DNA from: Rhodopirellula sp. SM50
GTDB taxonomy: Bacteria > Planctomycetota > Planctomycetia > Pirellulales > Pirellulaceae
Reading direction: 5' to 3'
Assembly (NCBI RefSeq): GCF_002289565.1
Contig: NZ_NTFY01000039.1
Span: 1 to 64,000, forward strand
DNA: 64,000 nt
The notes under the pieces were generated by a model that did not search any database, was not told the origin of the DNA, and was given only the letters and a program-made list of their open reading frames with translations. The translations under genes were made by a program, and so were the position numbers. Each line of letters opens with the position of its first letter. Position 1 is the stretch's first letter. This document shows positions 1-9,742 of the stretch, piece after piece.

Positions 1-572
1 GAAAAGTAGCTCACGGATGGCAGCGCGAACCCACGGATCGTTCTGCTGATTGCTATCCGCGGGTTCGCGCTGCCATCTGTGGGTTCATTGCGTTAGCTCT
101 CAAATCAAATGTTCTATCGAAAAGCAGCATGCGGAAATTGGATACTTGATTAAAGGAGCTCAAAACATCCCCTTCCCCTTTTCTCTTCCGGTCGCTGCGA
201 CGCAGCGACCGGAAGCGGCTGAAGCCTGCACACCAACACGTATGCCGGTGCCATTCAACACTTGCAGTTGTCACCGATTTCGGTGTTCGTGCAGTCCGAA
301 TACTGCAATCGGAAAAGTAGCTCACGGATGGCAGCGCGAACCCACGGATCGTTCTGCTGATTGCTATCCGCGGGTTCGCGCTGCCATCTGTGGGTTCATT
401 GCCTTAGCTCTCAAATCAAATGTTCTATCGAAAAGCAGCATGCGGAAACTGGTTACTTGTTTGAAGGGAGCTTAAAACACCCCCTTCCCCTTTTTCTCTT
501 CGAAAAGCAGCATGCGAAAACTGGTTACTTGTTTGAAGGGAGCTTAAAACCCCCCCTTCCCCTTTTTCTCTT
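1..572. repeat. Duplicated palindromic intergenic block
   Basis: A block of about 185 bases at 1-185 recurs almost unchanged at 312-495 (offset 311). A 72-base piece of its end (428-499) is repeated again in tandem at 500-572. Each large copy holds a long hairpin: 13-38 pairs with 54-80 around the core GGCAGCGCGAACCC. Between the copies (188-237) lies half of the dispersed REP-A palindrome, with the perfect arms CCGGTCGCTGC/GCAGCGACCGG. Short reading frames here simply follow the repeats and I call none of them. The block sits downstream of the minus-strand gene that ends at 616. Confidence 0.8.
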
Positions 573-615
573 GCAGGTGCGTTCCCGGTTTCTCCTTGTC
601 TCCTTGTCTCCTTGT

Positions 616-1794
616 CTACTCTTCTCCCTGCTGAGACTCACGGTGGCGGCGTAAATTCTTGCTGACTCGTTGCAACAGCGCGCGGTCTTCTTGGCTGAGC
701 CCCTTGGTGCCGTGCTGGCTGACGACCTGTAGCACCTGGTCCAAGCGGGCCGCGTCATTGGCTTCTTCGTGCTCACGGCGCATCGCCGCGCGGACTCGTT
801 TTCGCTTTTGACGCATCCGCACCGAATCGATCCATTCACTCAGCCAAGGCGTGCGGACCGTCGTCGTGTCGTCGTGACCGCCGGTGACTTCGCTCGCCCG
901 CAATTCAGTGACGTCGAAATGTCCCGCGATGGGGTCTGCGGCGGCGACGTGGATCGAGGTGATCCAGTCGCGCAGATCGCTTTTATAGGTCGACACCCAC
1001 AACAGGCCGGCGAGGAACAACAAGACCGGCCAACGGGGAAGGTGGGCATCGCCGTCGCCGATCAGGGTTGCGATCGCGATCACGACGGTGATCAGCGAGA
1101 TCAATTGCAACAACCGGCGTAGCAGTTTGAGTTGCAAGTCATCATTGGCCTCGGCGGCGAACAGCGCGATCGCCGAAGCGATGGCGCCGCGGCCCAGGTT
1201 TTTCGGCAACGGATAAGCCTGGCAGGCGGCTTGAATCCACAGCAACCAGGCGGCCGTCAAATAGCTTTTCTCCGCGGCATCCAAGCCCAAGCCTGGTGCG
1301 GCGAGTTCTTGCAGCCACAACGTGCCGTCGGCATAGCCGGCCGTCCGCGTCAGCATGTGGACGGCCAAGCAGGCGGCTCCCAACATCACCAGTGCGGTCA
1401 ACGAAAAACAAGCCGCCATCAGATTGGCGACCGCAGACCAGGGATAGCGACGATACAGCGGATTGGCGGCCTCGACGCCCAGCAGTCCGATCGTGATCGA
1501 TTCGCTTTTGGCATTCGTCCAGCGATGCAGCCCGAGTTGTCCGAGCAGCTGGAGCCCCCAGCCGAAACACCAGATCGTCACGGCGGTCAGGGCGACCAGC
1601 GGCAGGTCACCGTTGCCTTCGCGGCCGTGGACTGTCGCGACGAGCCCCGCCAGGATCGCCAGCGCGACGAACACGGAATACGAGAGATACAACCGGATGC
1701 CGGCAATCGCTCCCAACGGCATCGACCAATTGTCAGCCCGCTGGGGTTCAAAGGAGCCGCCCGGGCTCTGCGAATCGACGTCGAATGCGGGCAT
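616..1794 (-). CDS. S2P-like polytopic membrane protein, no protease motif
   Basis: A 392-residue integral membrane protein of unknown activity. The first hydrophobic segment (about residues 24-55, GAIAGIRLYLSYSVF) is laid out like the start of site-2 protease (M50) relatives, and further membrane segments lie near 70-90, 118-150, 175-200 and 235-270. The zinc motif HExxH expected in a protease of this fold is absent, so any relationship would be to a non-proteolytic branch; this is inference. After a very basic stretch, the last 45 residues (LDQVLQVVSQHG, LSQEDRALLQR) resemble the short helical domain found at the C-terminus of planctomycete rhomboid-family proteins. It is divergent from the primase gene and apparently monocistronic. 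Confidence 0.75.
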   Translation of the reverse strand: MPAFDVDSQSPGGSFEPQRADNWSMPLGAIAGIRLYLSYSVFVALAILAGLVATVHGREGNGDLPLVALTAVTIWCFGWGLQLLGQLGLHRWTNAKSESITIGLLGVEAANPLYRRYPWSAVANLMAACFSLTALVMLGAACLAVHMLTRTAGYADGTLWLQELAAPGLGLDAAEKSYLTAAWLLWIQAACQAYPLPKNLGRGAIASAIALFAAEANDDLQLKLLRRLLQLISLITVVIAIATLIGDGDAHLPRWPVLLFLAGLLWVSTYKSDLRDWITSIHVAAADPIAGHFDVTELRASEVTGGHDDTTTVRTPWLSEWIDSVRMRQKRKRVRAAMRREHEEANDAARLDQVLQVVSQHGTKGLSQEDRALLQRVSKNLRRHRESQQGEE

Positions 1795-2225
1795 GGTCCG
1801 GACTGGGAAACAGGCGTTCCGGGGAGGGACGGGGTAGATTTAGGAGATTATACCGACGAGAAACCCGTTCTTCGTAACGGGATTCGGCAAAGTTCAGTGA
1901 AAAAGGGAACGGGACGGAAGTTTAATCGTGCCCAAGGAAGCCGCGAGAAATTCGCGTGAAACTGATCTTGACGTGAAATCAGACGATCGTGAAACTCCTC
2001 CAGCTCGTATGCGAAGCATCGCTCGTGCCCCCTCCTCTCCAGACGGGAGTGATCCCCGTCGGAGTCCGGTGGGCGGCGAGATTTGTTACGCTGCAACGGA
2101 GTGCGTGTGATCGAAATTTGCTCGAACGGCTTTCAGGAGAAAGCCTTTGCCGCGGGGCGGATGGGAGGGGGCTGTGAATCGGCTCTCCGAAATCCGACGA
2201 ACGCGGCACGAGTCGACCGATCCGG
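1795..2225. other. Divergent intergenic region before dnaG
   Basis: 431 bases separate the minus-strand membrane protein from the plus-strand primase, so promoters for both must lie here. I see a small hairpin near 2043-2060 (GACGGG/CCCGTC) but no convincing -35/-10 pair, sigma-54 site or RNA gene. Short frames on both strands show no recognisable protein. Confidence 0.5.
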
Positions 2226-4379
2226 ATGGTTTCGCCAATCCTGCGCGATTTCGGAATGAATTCGCAGGGACATTTTCAGCGAGTGGCTTTGTCCGCAATG
2301 ATGGACCTGGACCTCAAAGAGCGAGTGCGTGCCGCCGTCGACCTTGTCGACGTCATCGGTGCGTCGTTGACGCTGGTCCCGAAAGGACGCATGCTGGCCG
2401 CCCAGTGCCCCTGGCACGACGACCGCTCGCCTTCGCTGACGGTCAACCGTGAACGCCAGACCTGGAAGTGCTGGGTCTGTGACATCGGCGGAGACGTGTT
2501 CAGCTACGTGATGCGCCGCGACGGCGTCGATTTCGTCACCGCGCTGCGATCGCTGGCCGAACAAGCCGGGATCGAATACCAGACCGGCCCCAAGGTGGAC
2601 GCCGGATCCAAGGACGACAAGTCCACGTTGCTTGCCGCGGTCAAGCTGATTTGCGACGCCTATTTTGATCAGCTCGATTCGCCGTCAACCGACGACGCCA
2701 AAATCGCTCGCGACTATCTGGCCAGCCGCGGGATCGACGACGAACACCGACACCTGTTTCGCATCGGGTTCGCCCCCGACAGCTGGGACTTCGCCACCGG
2801 GCTGCTCAAACGGAACAAGTTCCGCGCCGAGATCCCGGTCGCCGCCGGCGTCGCGCTCAACCGCCGCGGCGGAAACGGCAGCTACGACCTGTTTCGCGGT
2901 CGATTGATGTTTCCGATTCACGACATGCAGAACCGCCCGATCTCGATGGGCGGCAGAGTGATCCCCGAGATCGCGGCGCGGCACGGCGAGAACGCGGGCG
3001 GAAAATACATCAACGGCCCGGAGACCAAACTGTTTCGAAAGTCGGAACAGCTGTACGGGTTGCAGCTCGCCAGGGAATCGATCCGCAAGGGCGGCCAGGC
3101 GCTGGTGATGGAAGGGTACACCGACGTCATCGCGGCGCGGCAATCGGGGATCGATCCGGTCGTCGCCGTCCTCGGCACCGCACTCGGTGAAGCCCACGTC
3201 CGCACCCTCAAGCGACTGGCCGACCGCGTCGTGCTGGTGCTCGACGGCGATGCGGCCGGCCAACGCCGCGCCGACGAAGTGCTGGAATTGTTCATCAAGG
3301 CAGATGCGGACCTTCGTGTTCTGACGCTGCCCGATGCGATGGACCCGGCCGACTACCTGCATCAACACGGCCGCGACGCGTTGCAGCAATTGGTCGCCGA
3401 AGCGCCAGACGCCCTGGAACACAAATTGCGTTCCCTGACTGCGGGAATCGACCTCACGCATGACACCCACGCGGTGATGCAGGCGATCGACACGATGACC
3501 GGGATTCTGGCCAAAGCCCCGATGCTGGATCCGCTCAAACAAGACCAGATGATCCTGCGTCTTTCGCGGACCTTCGAAATCTCCCAGTCGCGGCTGGAAG
3601 ATCGCCTGGAAAAGAAACGCGCCGAAGAGAAGGAGCGGAAACGCAAGGCGGCGAAATTCCGCGCCGCCACCGCCGCCGGCACGGACCCTCGCTCCGCCGA
3701 AGCCTCCGCCAGCCCCGCCACTCGAAAAAGCGGCCCCGCCACACGAAACACACCCCCGGCGCCGGTCGGATCGGCAACCGGACCGATCGACCCGAATCTG
3801 TTACTGGCCGAAGCCGCGGAAATGGAGTTGGACGATCCATGGTCGATGCAACAAGCCGGGCCGGCCGCGGCGTCTGCCGCAGCGACGAATGCAGCGACGA
3901 ATGCAGCGACTGTCAAACCGAACCAGGATCGCGAGGTCCCGCTCAGCAGCTTTGATCGCGAACTGTTCGAAACGATGATCGAATCGCCCGAGTTGGCGGG
4001 CCGAGCGGTCGAAGCGATCGATCCCGAATGGCTGGACACGCTGTCGGCAAAGATGATTTTGGCGGCCTATCAAGAACTGGACCTGCAGGGTCGCGAGCTG
4101 ACCGTCGAAACCTTGCTGGCACTGATCGAAAATGACTTCCTGAAAAATGAAGTCGTCACGATGCAGTTTCGCCTGGCACAGCGTGAAGGAAAAATCACGC
4201 AAAGTCCCGAGCAGCGATTCCAGTCTTTGCTAGAACAATTTCACAAGCGAGAAAACATTGCAGAAAAGCATCGACAAATCGCAAAACTTGAATCATTGGC
4301 CTTGGACGAAAACGAAGAGCTGGATCTACTAAAGCAGCTTTTCGATCGTGAGAAAGACCGTCAGCAAATTGACCATTAG
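2226..4379 (+). CDS. dnaG: DNA primase DnaG
   Basis: Synthesises RNA primers on the lagging strand at the replication fork. From the longest start the N-terminal zinc ribbon is C61, H64, C82, C85 (CPWHDD, KCWVC). The catalytic core follows, and the TOPRIM domain lies at about residues 290-360, with the acidic motifs VMEGYTDV and VLDGDAAGQ. A linker of about 90 residues rich in Ala, Pro and Thr (480-570) leads to the C-terminal helicase-interaction region. At 717 residues it is longer than typical ~600-residue primases because of this linker. The start is uncertain: ATGs at 2298 and 2301 (MMDLDLKERV) begin closer to where family members start. The next gene is rpoD, the classical macromolecular-synthesis pairing. 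Confidence 0.95.
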   Translation: MVSPILRDFGMNSQGHFQRVALSAMMDLDLKERVRAAVDLVDVIGASLTLVPKGRMLAAQCPWHDDRSPSLTVNRERQTWKCWVCDIGGDVFSYVMRRDGVDFVTALRSLAEQAGIEYQTGPKVDAGSKDDKSTLLAAVKLICDAYFDQLDSPSTDDAKIARDYLASRGIDDEHRHLFRIGFAPDSWDFATGLLKRNKFRAEIPVAAGVALNRRGGNGSYDLFRGRLMFPIHDMQNRPISMGGRVIPEIAARHGENAGGKYINGPETKLFRKSEQLYGLQLARESIRKGGQALVMEGYTDVIAARQSGIDPVVAVLGTALGEAHVRTLKRLADRVVLVLDGDAAGQRRADEVLELFIKADADLRVLTLPDAMDPADYLHQHGRDALQQLVAEAPDALEHKLRSLTAGIDLTHDTHAVMQAIDTMTGILAKAPMLDPLKQDQMILRLSRTFEISQSRLEDRLEKKRAEEKERKRKAAKFRAATAAGTDPRSAEASASPATRKSGPATRNTPPAPVGSATGPIDPNLLLAEAAEMELDDPWSMQQAGPAAASAAATNAATNAATVKPNQDREVPLSSFDRELFETMIESPELAGRAVEAIDPEWLDTLSAKMILAAYQELDLQGRELTVETLLALIENDFLKNEVVTMQFRLAQREGKITQSPEQRFQSLLEQFHKRENIAEKHRQIAKLESLALDENEELDLLKQLFDREKDRQQIDH

Positions 4380-4527
4380 GGAGGAGCTGAACGACCACGA
4401 CCACGACCGAATGACGCCCGCAACGTCAAGCAAACAACAACACCGCGCCTGGATGAAAGCACCGACGCGGTGAAAAGGAACGACCCGCACGCCCATGATG
4501 GGCAACTCAAACATGAGGTTTTGAACA

Positions 4528-6231
4528 ATGCTTTTGATGGATCGAAAACTTGCCGAATTGGTAGAGCGTAGTCACGAGCACGGATGCCTGACCTACGATG
4601 ACATCAACGCCTACCTGCCCGATGAAGACGGCAGCCCGAAGAAGCTAAACAAGCTGATCGAAGTGATCGAGCGATTCGGGATCAAGCTGGTCGACGGACA
4701 CAGCGCACCGGCCGCAACGACGCGGCGCCCCGAGCCCAACGTCAGCGGACTGCGCGACGTCGCCGATGGCGGCCCCGCTGCCGACGATGACGACGACGAC
4801 CAAATGCCCGGTGCCGCGGCTGCTGAAGAACTGGCAAGTGTCGACATGCCCCGGGCCAGTGACGACCCGATTCGCATGTACCTGAGCCAGATGGCCGAGA
4901 TCCCGTTGCTGGGCCGCGACCAAGAAATCTCGCTGGCAAAAAAGATCGAAGTCACCCGGCGGCAATTCCGACGCTGCTTGCTGGAATCCGACTACGCCTT
5001 GCGCCACACGGTCGAAGTGCTGCATCGCGTCCATGAAGGCGAGCTGCCTTTCGATCGGACCATCAAGGTCTCACTGACCGAGCACCTGACCAAAGAACAG
5101 ATCTCCGCCCGGATGCCACACAACCTGCGGACGCTCGACCACCTGATCGCTCAAAACCGCGAAGACTTTGAAGCGTTGGCTCGCAAGAGCACCCCGCCAC
5201 GACTGAAGGCCGAAGTCCGACGCCGATTCATCGCCCGTCGCCGCAAAGCGTTGGAACTGGTCGAGGAACTGAGTCTGCGCAGCCGACGCGTCACCCCGAT
5301 GCTGGCACGGCTGGAAGAGTTTTCAAACCGCATGAACTACATCCGCACCCGGTTGGCCGAACTCGGCAACGATGCGATCAGCCGCGACGAAGCCGCCGAT
5401 CTGCGACAAGAGCTACGCGAGCTGATGATGCTGACGCAAGAGACTCCCGAAAGCTTGCACAAACGTGTCACCAAAGCACGTGAGCACTTCGAACGATTCG
5501 AAGCCACCAAACGCGAACTCAGCAGCGGCAACCTGCGATTGGTCGTTTCGATCGCCAAGAAATACCGCAACCGCGGACTGTCGTTCTTGGATCTGATCCA
5601 GGAAGGCAACACGGGGCTGATGCGTGCGGTCGACAAGTACGAGTATCGACGCGGATTTAAATTCAGCACCTACGCGACCTGGTGGATTCGCCAAGCCATC
5701 ACGCGGGCGATCGCCGACCAGGCACGCACCATCCGCATCCCCGTTCACATGATCGACGTGTTGAGCAAGTTGCGTCAGGCGCAAAAGAAACTGACCCAGC
5801 AACTCAAACGGGAACCGTCGTACGAAGAAATCGCCGAGCTGACCGAAGTGCCGCTGGAAGAGGTCCAACGTGTGATGGACATCGGACGGCATCCGGTCAG
5901 CCTGGATCGCCCCGTCGGCGAAGGCGAAGACAGCAGCTTTGGCGAATTCGTCGAAGACAACGATAGCCTGAACCCGGTGCACATGGCCTCCGGCGGAATC
6001 CTGCGTGGGAAGATCGACGAACTGCTCAAGACGTTGACGTATCGTGAACGCGAAATCATCCGTTTGCGTTACGGCCTGGTCGATGGTTACAGCTACACGC
6101 TGGAAGAATGCGGCCGGATCTTCAAGGTCACGCGCGAACGTGTCCGTCAGATCGAAGCCAAGGCCGTCGCAAAACTGCAAAGCCCCAGCCGCGCCGATCG
6201 ACTCGCGTCGTTCATCAAGGTCGCTGCGTAA
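4528..6231 (+). CDS. rpoD: RNA polymerase primary sigma factor RpoD
   Basis: Housekeeping sigma-70 factor that directs RNA polymerase to most promoters. Residues 1-60 form region 1.1. An acidic linker follows, then region 1.2 ([16 protein letters not shown], about 112-127), a non-conserved segment, region 2 (about 330-400) containing the -10 recognition helix [14 protein letters not shown], region 3, and region 4 (about 495-555) ending in the -35 helix [13 protein letters not shown]. The length, 567 residues, is normal for a group 1 factor. It lies 148 bases after dnaG. Either ATG, 4528 or 4537, is possible. The stop is followed within about 30 bases by tandem palindromic units, which may affect mRNA 3' ends. 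Confidence 0.96.
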   Translation: MLLMDRKLAELVERSHEHGCLTYDDINAYLPDEDGSPKKLNKLIEVIERFGIKLVDGHSAPAATTRRPEPNVSGLRDVADGGPAADDDDDDQMPGAAAAEELASVDMPRASDDPIRMYLSQMAEIPLLGRDQEISLAKKIEVTRRQFRRCLLESDYALRHTVEVLHRVHEGELPFDRTIKVSLTEHLTKEQISARMPHNLRTLDHLIAQNREDFEALARKSTPPRLKAEVRRRFIARRRKALELVEELSLRSRRVTPMLARLEEFSNRMNYIRTRLAELGNDAISRDEAADLRQELRELMMLTQETPESLHKRVTKAREHFERFEATKRELSSGNLRLVVSIAKKYRNRGLSFLDLIQEGNTGLMRAVDKYEYRRGFKFSTYATWWIRQAITRAIADQARTIRIPVHMIDVLSKLRQAQKKLTQQLKREPSYEEIAELTEVPLEEVQRVMDIGRHPVSLDRPVGEGEDSSFGEFVEDNDSLNPVHMASGGILRGKIDELLKTLTYREREIIRLRYGLVDGYSYTLEECGRIFKVTRERVRQIEAKAVAKLQSPSRADRLASFIKVAA

Positions 6232-6263
6232 CAACGCAGCGCCGCAACGCCTTCAGGCCAAGG

Positions 6264-6515
6264 CACCAACAGGCGCTGGTGTGCAGGCTTTAGCCGCTCG
6301 GTCTCGCTGCTTCGCGGCGAGCGAGATGCGCCTGAAGGCTGGACACCAACAGGCGCTGGTGTGCAGGCTTTAGCCGCTCGTTTCGCTGCTTCGCAGCGAA
6401 CGGGATGCGCCTGAAGGCTGGACACCAACAGGCGCTGGTGTGCAGGCTTTAGCCGCTCGGTCTCGCTGCTTCGCAGCGAACGAGATGCGTCTGAAGGCTG
6501 GACACCAACAGCCTC
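6264..6515. repeat. Three tandem 80-bp REP-A palindromic units
   Basis: Units start at CACCAACA at 6264, 6344, 6423 and (truncated) 6503, a period of 79-80 bases. Each holds GGCGCTGGTGTGCAGGC, a CGCTGC-TTC-GCAGCG hairpin and CTGAAGGCTGGACACC, so the unit is palindromic overall. The same family occurs singly at 188-237, 22085-22160, 55856-55931 and 57468-57543. It begins about 30 bases after the rpoD stop codon. Confidence 0.9.
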
Positions 6516-6600
6516 GCGATCGACGGCATCCGAACTCGGGGGTAGCCGACGCGCTACTGTGCGTCATCTCTTTCCTCGCCCCCTCTTGATTCGTGCCATC

Positions 6601-7833
6601 ATGAAGTTTCGCCGCCTCTTGTCGTGTTTCTTGGTCTGCTGTTCTTACCAGATAGCCGCTGCTGACCCGGGCGATTGGAGCCAGTGGCGGGGCGAGAATC
6701 GCGATGGCCGACTGGCGTCTGGCGAGCTGCCCGAAAAACTGCAGGGCAATCTGACACTGGTTTGGGAAAAACCGCACGCCCCCAGCTACAGCGGACCGGT
6801 CGTGTTTGACGGCATGCTGTACACGACCGAGACGGTCGACAAGACGTTCGAGAAGGTCACCGCGTACCACCTCGGCGATGGCAGCGTTGCCTGGACGGCT
6901 CAGTGGGAAGGGTCGATGGCCGTCCCGTTTTTCGCGGCTTCCAACGGAGACTGGATTCGTGCCACGCCGGCCTGCAGCCCCGACGGATTGGTCGTCGTCG
7001 GAATGCGCGACGTGATCGTCTGTCTGGATCCGAAAACCGGTGCCCAAACGTGGCGGGTCGATTGCCCCAAGGCGATGGGAACGCCGCTGCCGATGTTCGG
7101 TGCGAATTGCTCGCCGCTGATCGACGGCGATGCGGTTTACATGCAAACCGGTGGCGCGACGGTCAAGCTTTCGATGAACGACGGATCGGTGATTTGGCAA
7201 ACGCTGGAAAACGCCTCCTCCAGTTCCCCCGGTGCGTTCTCCAGCCCGATCATCGCAACGATCGCCGGCAAGCGGCAGCTACTGGTGCAAACCCGCCTCG
7301 AACTGTGTGGCGTGGACTTGGAAACCGGCCAGCCACTTTGGAAGCAGCCGATCCAAGCGTTTCGTGGAATGAATATCCTGACGCCATTGCCGATCGGCGA
7401 TCGTGTTTTCACATCCGCCCACAGCGGCACCGCCCAGCTGTTTGAAATCTCTCGCGACGGCGACAAGTGGACGGTCCGGGAGGTTTGGAACCAGAAGCAA
7501 CAGGCCTACATGTCATCGCCCGTGCTGGTCGATGGGCGGATCTACATGCACCTCAAGAATGAACGGATGACGGCGCTGGACGCTCAAACGGGCGAAGCGA
7601 CCTTTACCACCAGGCCGATTGGAAAGTACGCGAGCTTGATCACCGATGGAAATCGGATCCTCGCCCTGACCGAGCGCGGCAAGTTGATGCTGCTCGACGG
7701 CTCCACACCGGACTACAAACTGATCGACGAGATGGATGTAGCGAAAAATTCCTGGGCCCATGTCGCAGTGGCCGGCGATGACGTCGTGGTGCGCGACCTG
7801 GGAAAACTGAAGGTATTCCGCATCAACCGATGA
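6601..7833 (+). CDS. Secreted PQQ-like beta-propeller protein
   Basis: A 410-residue exported protein. The ATG at 6601 gives a clean signal peptide (MKFRRLLSCFLVCCSY..AAA) and is preferred over the upstream frame. After GDWSQWRGENRDG, typical of planctomycete PQQ_2 proteins, come repeated blades with the signatures V-W-T-A, CLDPKTGAQTWRVD, ETGQPLWKQP and ALDAQTGEATF, consistent with a seven- or eight-bladed propeller. Members of this family resemble BamB or quinoprotein dehydrogenase folds, but no quinone-binding or metal-binding catalytic set is evident, so the role (scaffold or periplasmic binding) is open. It stands alone, with REP-A units upstream and a convergent gene downstream. Confidence 0.85.
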   Translation: MKFRRLLSCFLVCCSYQIAAADPGDWSQWRGENRDGRLASGELPEKLQGNLTLVWEKPHAPSYSGPVVFDGMLYTTETVDKTFEKVTAYHLGDGSVAWTAQWEGSMAVPFFAASNGDWIRATPACSPDGLVVVGMRDVIVCLDPKTGAQTWRVDCPKAMGTPLPMFGANCSPLIDGDAVYMQTGGATVKLSMNDGSVIWQTLENASSSSPGAFSSPIIATIAGKRQLLVQTRLELCGVDLETGQPLWKQPIQAFRGMNILTPLPIGDRVFTSAHSGTAQLFEISRDGDKWTVREVWNQKQQAYMSSPVLVDGRIYMHLKNERMTALDAQTGEATFTTRPIGKYASLITDGNRILALTERGKLMLLDGSTPDYKLIDEMDVAKNSWAHVAVAGDDVVVRDLGKLKVFRINR

Positions 7834-7913
7834 CGGCGCTGAAAGCCGTGAGGATAGCCCGCCACTTTAAATCATGGCCCAGAGGCAGGGATCCATTCTA
7901 ACGGTAGAGCAGC

Positions 7914-8357
7914 CTACGCCATCAGCTTGTTGGCGAAGTACGCCAACAACAGACCTCGGGCGGTCCACAGAATCGTTCGGATCCAGTTGCTGCCGACGAG
8001 CAGATGATAGTCCGCCAGGGAAAAACCGTTTTGTGTCAGTCGGTTGTGACATGGCACCTGGATCAGCGCAGTCGACAGCCAGATTGCGACCACGGCGATG
8101 AACGCCACCACCAATGCCCAGCGTGGGATTCCGGCGGGCACAAACGCGAGCAACATCCCTGCGGTCGCGATCTCGATCAGCATGGGCAGCCCGACGATCG
8201 GAGTGATCAGAGTGGAATGATCCGTTTCATACTTCACGAACTCCGCGTCGCCCACACGGTCGAACAGTTTGTAATGCACGACCTGGACCATCCAGATCAA
8301 TCCGACCATGTACCAAGTTGCGACCAGATTGATCAGAAAGATCAAATTCGGCTTCAT
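7914..8357 (-). CDS. Four-helix membrane protein of unknown function
   Basis: A 147-residue protein with four predicted membrane segments (about 5-27, 50-70, 80-100, 125-143). It carries the conserved-looking motifs MVGLIWMVQVVHY, HSTLITPIVGLPMLIE and NWIRTILWTARG. The pattern of His, Asn and Arg at helix ends matches a family of small bacterial membrane proteins that I recognise only as uncharacterised. Its ATG overlaps the stop of the upstream epimerase gene by four bases (ATGA), so it is probably translationally coupled as the last gene of a three-gene operon. Confidence 0.8.
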   Translation of the reverse strand: MKPNLIFLINLVATWYMVGLIWMVQVVHYKLFDRVGDAEFVKYETDHSTLITPIVGLPMLIEIATAGMLLAFVPAGIPRWALVVAFIAVVAIWLSTALIQVPCHNRLTQNGFSLADYHLLVGSNWIRTILWTARGLLLAYFANKLMA

Positions 8358-9742
8358 TCGATCGACTCCAATCGATTCACCCCCAAGTGATACCGCAACG
8401 CCTCATCGGCTTGGGTGAAACGGAATTCGTATCCGGTCTGCTGCAGCACCGACGGGATCACGCGGGTGCTGGACAGCAGTAATGCGTCAGCCATTTCGCC
8501 GAGTGCAAGCCGTAGCGCGAACGCCGGGGCGGGAACCAGCGCCGGACGCGAGATCACTCGCCCGAGCGTCTTGGCAAAGTCGCGATTGGTCAGCGGATTC
8601 GGTGCGGTGACGTTGAACGGACCGGAAACGCGATCGTCGCAAATTGCGTGGTAGATGGAACCGATCACATCGTCGATCGAAACCCAACTCCACCATTGAC
8701 GTCCGCTGCCCAAGGCGCCGCCAAATAGTTTTGCCGGGGTCAACATTTTTTCGAGCGCCCCGCCACCGGGGTCCAGCACGACTCCCAGTCGCGCGTTGGC
8801 GACGCGAATGCCTGCTTGTTCGGCAGGCCGACAGGCTTGCTCCCATTCCATGGCGACGTCTGCCAAAAAGCTGTCACCCGCTGTGCTCGATTCGGACAAC
8901 ACCTCGCCCCCGCGATCCCCATAGATCCCGATCGCCGAGGCGCAAAGAAAGACTTTGGGTGGATCCGCCAGACCGGCCAGGGCCGCGGCCAAACGACTTG
9001 TCAAATCGACCCGGCTGTCACGAATCGCCTGCTTGACCGGTTCAGTCCAGCGCTGGTCCGCGATCGACTTTCCGGCCAAATGCACGACGGCATCAACGCC
9101 GGAAAGCTTGGCTGCCTGTTCGGGCGAATCCCAAGGAGCGATCGCCGCTTGACCGTCTTCGATACGATCGATGGATCGTTCCAACGGAATCACCTCGTGG
9201 CCGAGCAAGGTCAACAACGCGCACAGCTTTCGCCCCACCAGCCCCGACGAACCCGAAACTGCAATCCTCATCGGCGACGCTTGGTACTTAGCCGCCAATT
9301 CCAAGTCATCGCGTGTGACGCGGTGGCGGTACGCAAACATCGTCTCCAATTCTTTACGGGCCACTGAAGCTCCAAACATGCCGCCGAGCGCCCCCAGCGG
9401 CAGTTGATAGGTGATCGAATCTCGCAACACACAACCATCGGAGGATGCTGCGTCGAACAAGTGGCGATGTTCCCAGTGGGCGAAAGGCCCCGAGCGTTGG
9501 ACGTCGACAAAGCGGTGGGGGGGATCGTAGTCGGTGTGCTGCGCGACCCAACGCATCGACAGCGGGCCGAACTTCAGTCGCAACACAACCACGCTGTTCG
9601 GTTTCAGGCTGCCATCGGACGATTCAACCGACACATTTTTCCAGGGCGGGATCAAACGATCGAGGGCGCCGGGTCTTTCGTGGTAGGCGAAGGCCTGCTC
9701 CGCGTCGACCGGCAGCGTCGTTGAAGCCAAATAGGTTTTCAC
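8354..9742 (-). CDS. SRPBCC-TIGR01777 epimerase fusion
   Basis: A two-domain protein of 462 residues. Residues 1-150 form an SRPBCC/START-like ligand-binding domain (STTLPVDAEQAFAYHERPG). From about 155 an extended short-chain dehydrogenase of the TIGR01777/YfcH type begins with the NAD(P)-binding motif VSGSSGLVGRKL and ends with a C-terminal DUF1731-like tail (SSTRVIPSVLQQTGYEFRF). The substrate is unknown. The gene starts inside the stop of the sigma-factor gene (ATGA overlap) and its own stop overlaps the following membrane-protein gene in the same way, so all three are expected to be made together. Confidence 0.9.
   Translation of the reverse strand: MKTYLASTTLPVDAEQAFAYHERPGALDRLIPPWKNVSVESSDGSLKPNSVVVLRLKFGPLSMRWVAQHTDYDPPHRFVDVQRSGPFAHWEHRHLFDAASSDGCVLRDSITYQLPLGALGGMFGASVARKELETMFAYRHRVTRDDLELAAKYQASPMRIAVSGSSGLVGRKLCALLTLLGHEVIPLERSIDRIEDGQAAIAPWDSPEQAAKLSGVDAVVHLAGKSIADQRWTEPVKQAIRDSRVDLTSRLAAALAGLADPPKVFLCASAIGIYGDRGGEVLSESSTAGDSFLADVAMEWEQACRPAEQAGIRVANARLGVVLDPGGGALEKMLTPAKLFGGALGSGRQWWSWVSIDDVIGSIYHAICDDRVSGPFNVTAPNPLTNRDFAKTLGRVISRPALVPAPAFALRLALGEMADALLLSSTRVIPSVLQQTGYEFRFTQADEALRYHLGVNRLESIE

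Noticed and set aside
1848-2110. Short overlapping frames on both strands between 1848 and 2110
   Set aside because: No ribosome site, domain or hydrophobic pattern; the region must hold the divergent promoters.
6264-6515. Regular repeats that could suggest a CRISPR array
   Set aside because: The whole 80-base unit is conserved, so there are no unique spacers, and each unit is palindromic; no cas genes are present.
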